Source of the DNA: Acanthaster planci | Lineage: Eukaryota; Echinodermata; Asteroidea; Valvatida; Acanthasteridae | Length of the DNA stretch: 49,342 nucleotides | Direction of reading: 5' to 3' | Assembly: GCF_001949145.1 (NCBI RefSeq) | Contig: NW_019091386.1 | Span: forward strand, 523,435-572,776 | Shown here: one piece after another, positions 47,701-49,342 of the stretch | How positions within the stretch are numbered: position 1 is the stretch's first letter | Layout: the number at the start of each line of letters is the position of its first letter | The notes under the pieces: model-generated | Seen by the model: the letters and a program-made list of their open reading frames with translations, nothing else | What the model was told of the DNA's origin: nothing | The model's database searches: none | Made by a program: the position numbers and the translations under genes

Positions 47701-48980
47701 CACCAGCACCCCCTGCCGTGAGCATGGACACAGACCAGGCTGAACCAGGCATGGGCCTGGTGATTGCTGAGAGTGCTACAGTGGCAAGGGGGAGGAATCT
47801 GACGGAGAGAGCGGCCTGTCCGACATATCGGTCAGCTCTGTCCACACCAGCGACCTGTCGTCGTTTGATGAGGATTTCAGCTCCTCGTCCTCCAGTTCCA
47901 GCTCCGATTCAAGCAGTGAGGAGGAGACTACCAAACCCAAACAGATTTCTCTAAAGAGTAAGTTTGCTTTTGCCTTTATAAAAGGTCAGTTTGTACATGT
48001 GGTAAATTTGACAGCCCAGTTTGATTATTTAGAGCGGCACTTCACTTGTTGGCACCAGGAAGAAAACGTAACAGCCTTGCTGTTCTTATTAAGCCAGAGT
48101 TGGGTTTGGAAAATTTTGGCCACTTGAGGGTTAGAAGTAGAGCATGTCACAATCAGAAAGGCATTTTAGTAGAATTTTGTTTGGGTCTGCAAGTTCCGAA
48201 CTCTTTGTTTGCAGAAAAGCCATTTGCCCACATGTACCCTTCCGACAGTGACTCGGAAGCCCCTTCCGAGGTCACCATCAGCACAGACACCAGCAGGCCG
48301 GCTTCTGTCGCCTCGGACAAGCTGTCTGCCCGGAGGTCCCCCAAGACCCAGACTCCCTCCGCCCGGGCCCTGGCGATCAGTCGTTACCACAGTGACAGCG
48401 AGGATGAGGACTCCCGACAAGAGAGGCGAAAGAAAGCGGTGAGTTGCAGTCCACCATGTGGTCTGGGAACCCTTAGCATAGTTGAATAACGTTGCAGATA
48501 GTCCCGGCAGCATCAGCAGCTAAGGTGCCCGGAGCTGGAGCGGGTGCACCTGCCTAACACTTCTGCTGTTGTTGACGCACCCACCACGCTGCTAGCATCA
48601 CAACTACCATTATCCTTATCACTCATTTGCTTCTGTCTCCTATTACTACAACCAGGGATGCCAGTTTTCAGGCCTACGCTAAGTTTGCAGGCTGTTTCAT
48701 GTAGATGGACCGATTTCAGGCCTGGACAAGGCACAGTTAGGCTTCTTAGGCCTCAGTTACTATCCAACATCTGTCCTCTCTGTGATACAATCTCTTTCAA
48801 TCCACCACCTTATCAGGCTGTTCGAAACAACCAGTGTTTTTGATCATGTCTTTGTTTCTCTCCGCAAGGCTCTGGCCAAGGAGGAGAGAGCCCGCCGGCG
48901 ACAGATGGCCAAGGAAGAGAGAGAGAAGGTCCTCGCTGAGAAGCTGGAGAAAAGGGCCTTGGACCCCGAAACTGCTGACG
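44734..48980 (+). CDS. BOD1L1: BOD1L1, 5' part, with apparent frameshift
   Basis: Exons seen: 44734-44853, 45325-45449, 46463-46553, 46740-47957, 48215-48438, 48869-48980; the gene runs off the right edge. Residues about 12-115 form the Shg1/BOD1 domain: LKSQGIFDQFRRDCL, DVDTKPAYQNLRQ, LNKNQLRDS, GVERIIEQVIEPKM, FRPQIEK. Vertebrate BOD1L1 protects stalled replication forks and works with SETD1A; yeast Shg1 is a Set1-complex subunit. Then come a proline-rich run, a Lys/Pro-rich disordered region, SSVHTSDLSSFDED and a Ser/acidic tract, and HSDSEDEDSRQERRKKA leading into an ALAKEERARRRQ coiled coil, in family order. Exon 4 changes frame near 47771-47798: as written, the first frame stops at 47952-47954, while the conserved block and the phase of exon 5 need one extra base. 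The N gap 45600-46444 lies in intron 2, since the protein joins without loss. Confidence 0.93.
45600..46444. other. Assembly gap (845 N)
   Basis: Run of N within BOD1L1 intron 2. The sequence on its right begins with a (TG)n run that merges into the exon 3 acceptor. Confidence 0.99.
47788..47792 (+). other. G5 homopolymer at the probable BOD1L1 frameshift
   Basis: The run lies where the upstream coding frame must shift by one base to reach the conserved SSVHTSDLSSF frame. A stop (TGA, 47768-47770) in the downstream frame limits the shift to the right of it. A missing G is the simplest explanation. Confidence 0.6.
48496..48522 (+). other. Possible BOD1L1 micro-exon
   Basis: gttgcag precedes and gtgccc follows a 27-base, phase-0 segment encoding IVPAASAAK between exons 5 and 6. 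Its donor is weak, and the family aligns directly from RKKA to LAKEE without it, so it is probably intronic. Confidence 0.15.
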
Positions 48981-49342
48981 GTAAGTTGTTACCAAAAATA
49001 CTCCTCGCCTGACGTTTTGTCACATCTGGGCCCAAGTTCTTGGCTCCAGTAATCATGGAACTCTTCACTTTCGTTCACTGACACATATGGGGCACAAACC
49101 TTTTTGCTCTGAAAGCCAAAAAGATCTCTTGCTGACCTACAAAATGTTAACTTTTTAAGCTAAATTTTCAGCTGTAGTAGGAGATTCACACGTTACTTTG
49201 ATACTTGACTTTCATCTTTCTGTTAGGAAGCATTTCATAATTTGGAACGGTCAGAATGTTCCCATTGGAACGCCATGTTCTCATTCCGGAACGGTCGGCC
49301 ATTCCATGAAGAACAGTCGCGTTCCAAATGGAGCCCTGTCTT
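48981..49342. other. BOD1L1 intron to the right edge
   Basis: It starts with a strong donor gtaagt. ggaacggtcagaatgttcccattggaacgcc and ggaacggtcggccattccatgaag near 49241-49305 form a short imperfect direct and inverted repeat. No further exon is seen. Confidence 0.5.

Noticed and set aside
47795-47954. Arg/Pro-rich C-terminal end of the first BOD1L1 exon 4 frame
   Set aside because: The conserved family block is in a different frame here, so this tail is a product of the frameshift.

Overview
This is a 49 kb piece of an animal genome, shown by split genes with GT..AG introns, a eukaryotic tRNA, transposon relics, three runs of N and proteins that align along their length with vertebrate ones. 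Frequent short words such as taggcctac and acatgta, compact metazoan gene structure and a tRNA-type SINE suggest an invertebrate deuterostome. I favour an echinoderm or hemichordate, with amphioxus less likely; this is inference and the species is not determined. No bacterial, phage, CRISPR or viral system is visible.

Layout. 1-6071: gene-free DNA with several fold-back elements. 6072-10134 (+): a complete eight-exon RAB24-type small GTPase. 10135-12202: spacer with a textbook short inverted-repeat transposon (11101-11448, 8-bp duplication). 13640-28591 (+), possibly from 12203: a complete 19-exon VPS51, subunit of the GARP/EARP tethering complexes; its last intron is 6 kb, carries a reverse-transcriptase relic and a second fold-back element, and ends in a tiny exon encoding the last nine residues. 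28592-37544: about 9 kb with no gene that I can support. 37545-41363 (+): a three-exon gene for an 890-residue protein that I do not recognise, with four copies of a TY-initial helical repeat, a PP1-docking-like motif and a C-terminal CaaX-like end. 42437-42509 (-): tRNA-Lys(CUU), whose 3' tail and terminator are tandemly repeated with an exact 35-bp period. 42510-44733: spacer with a family of short hairpin elements. 44734 to the right edge (+): the 5' part of BOD1L1 (Shg1/BOD1 domain, proline-rich region, conserved SSVHTSDLSSF block), with an apparent one-base frameshift in a G run.

All four protein genes lie on the + strand as separate transcription units. RAB24 (autophagy and late endosomes) and VPS51 (endosome to Golgi retrograde tethering) share a membrane-traffic theme, but nothing in the sequence shows co-regulation. 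The strongest leads are the unknown repeat protein, the tRNA-tail tandem array, the hairpin family with a shared CTCCCGCG-type loop, the altered nucleotide-binding motifs of the RAB24 protein, and the alternative VPS51 start.
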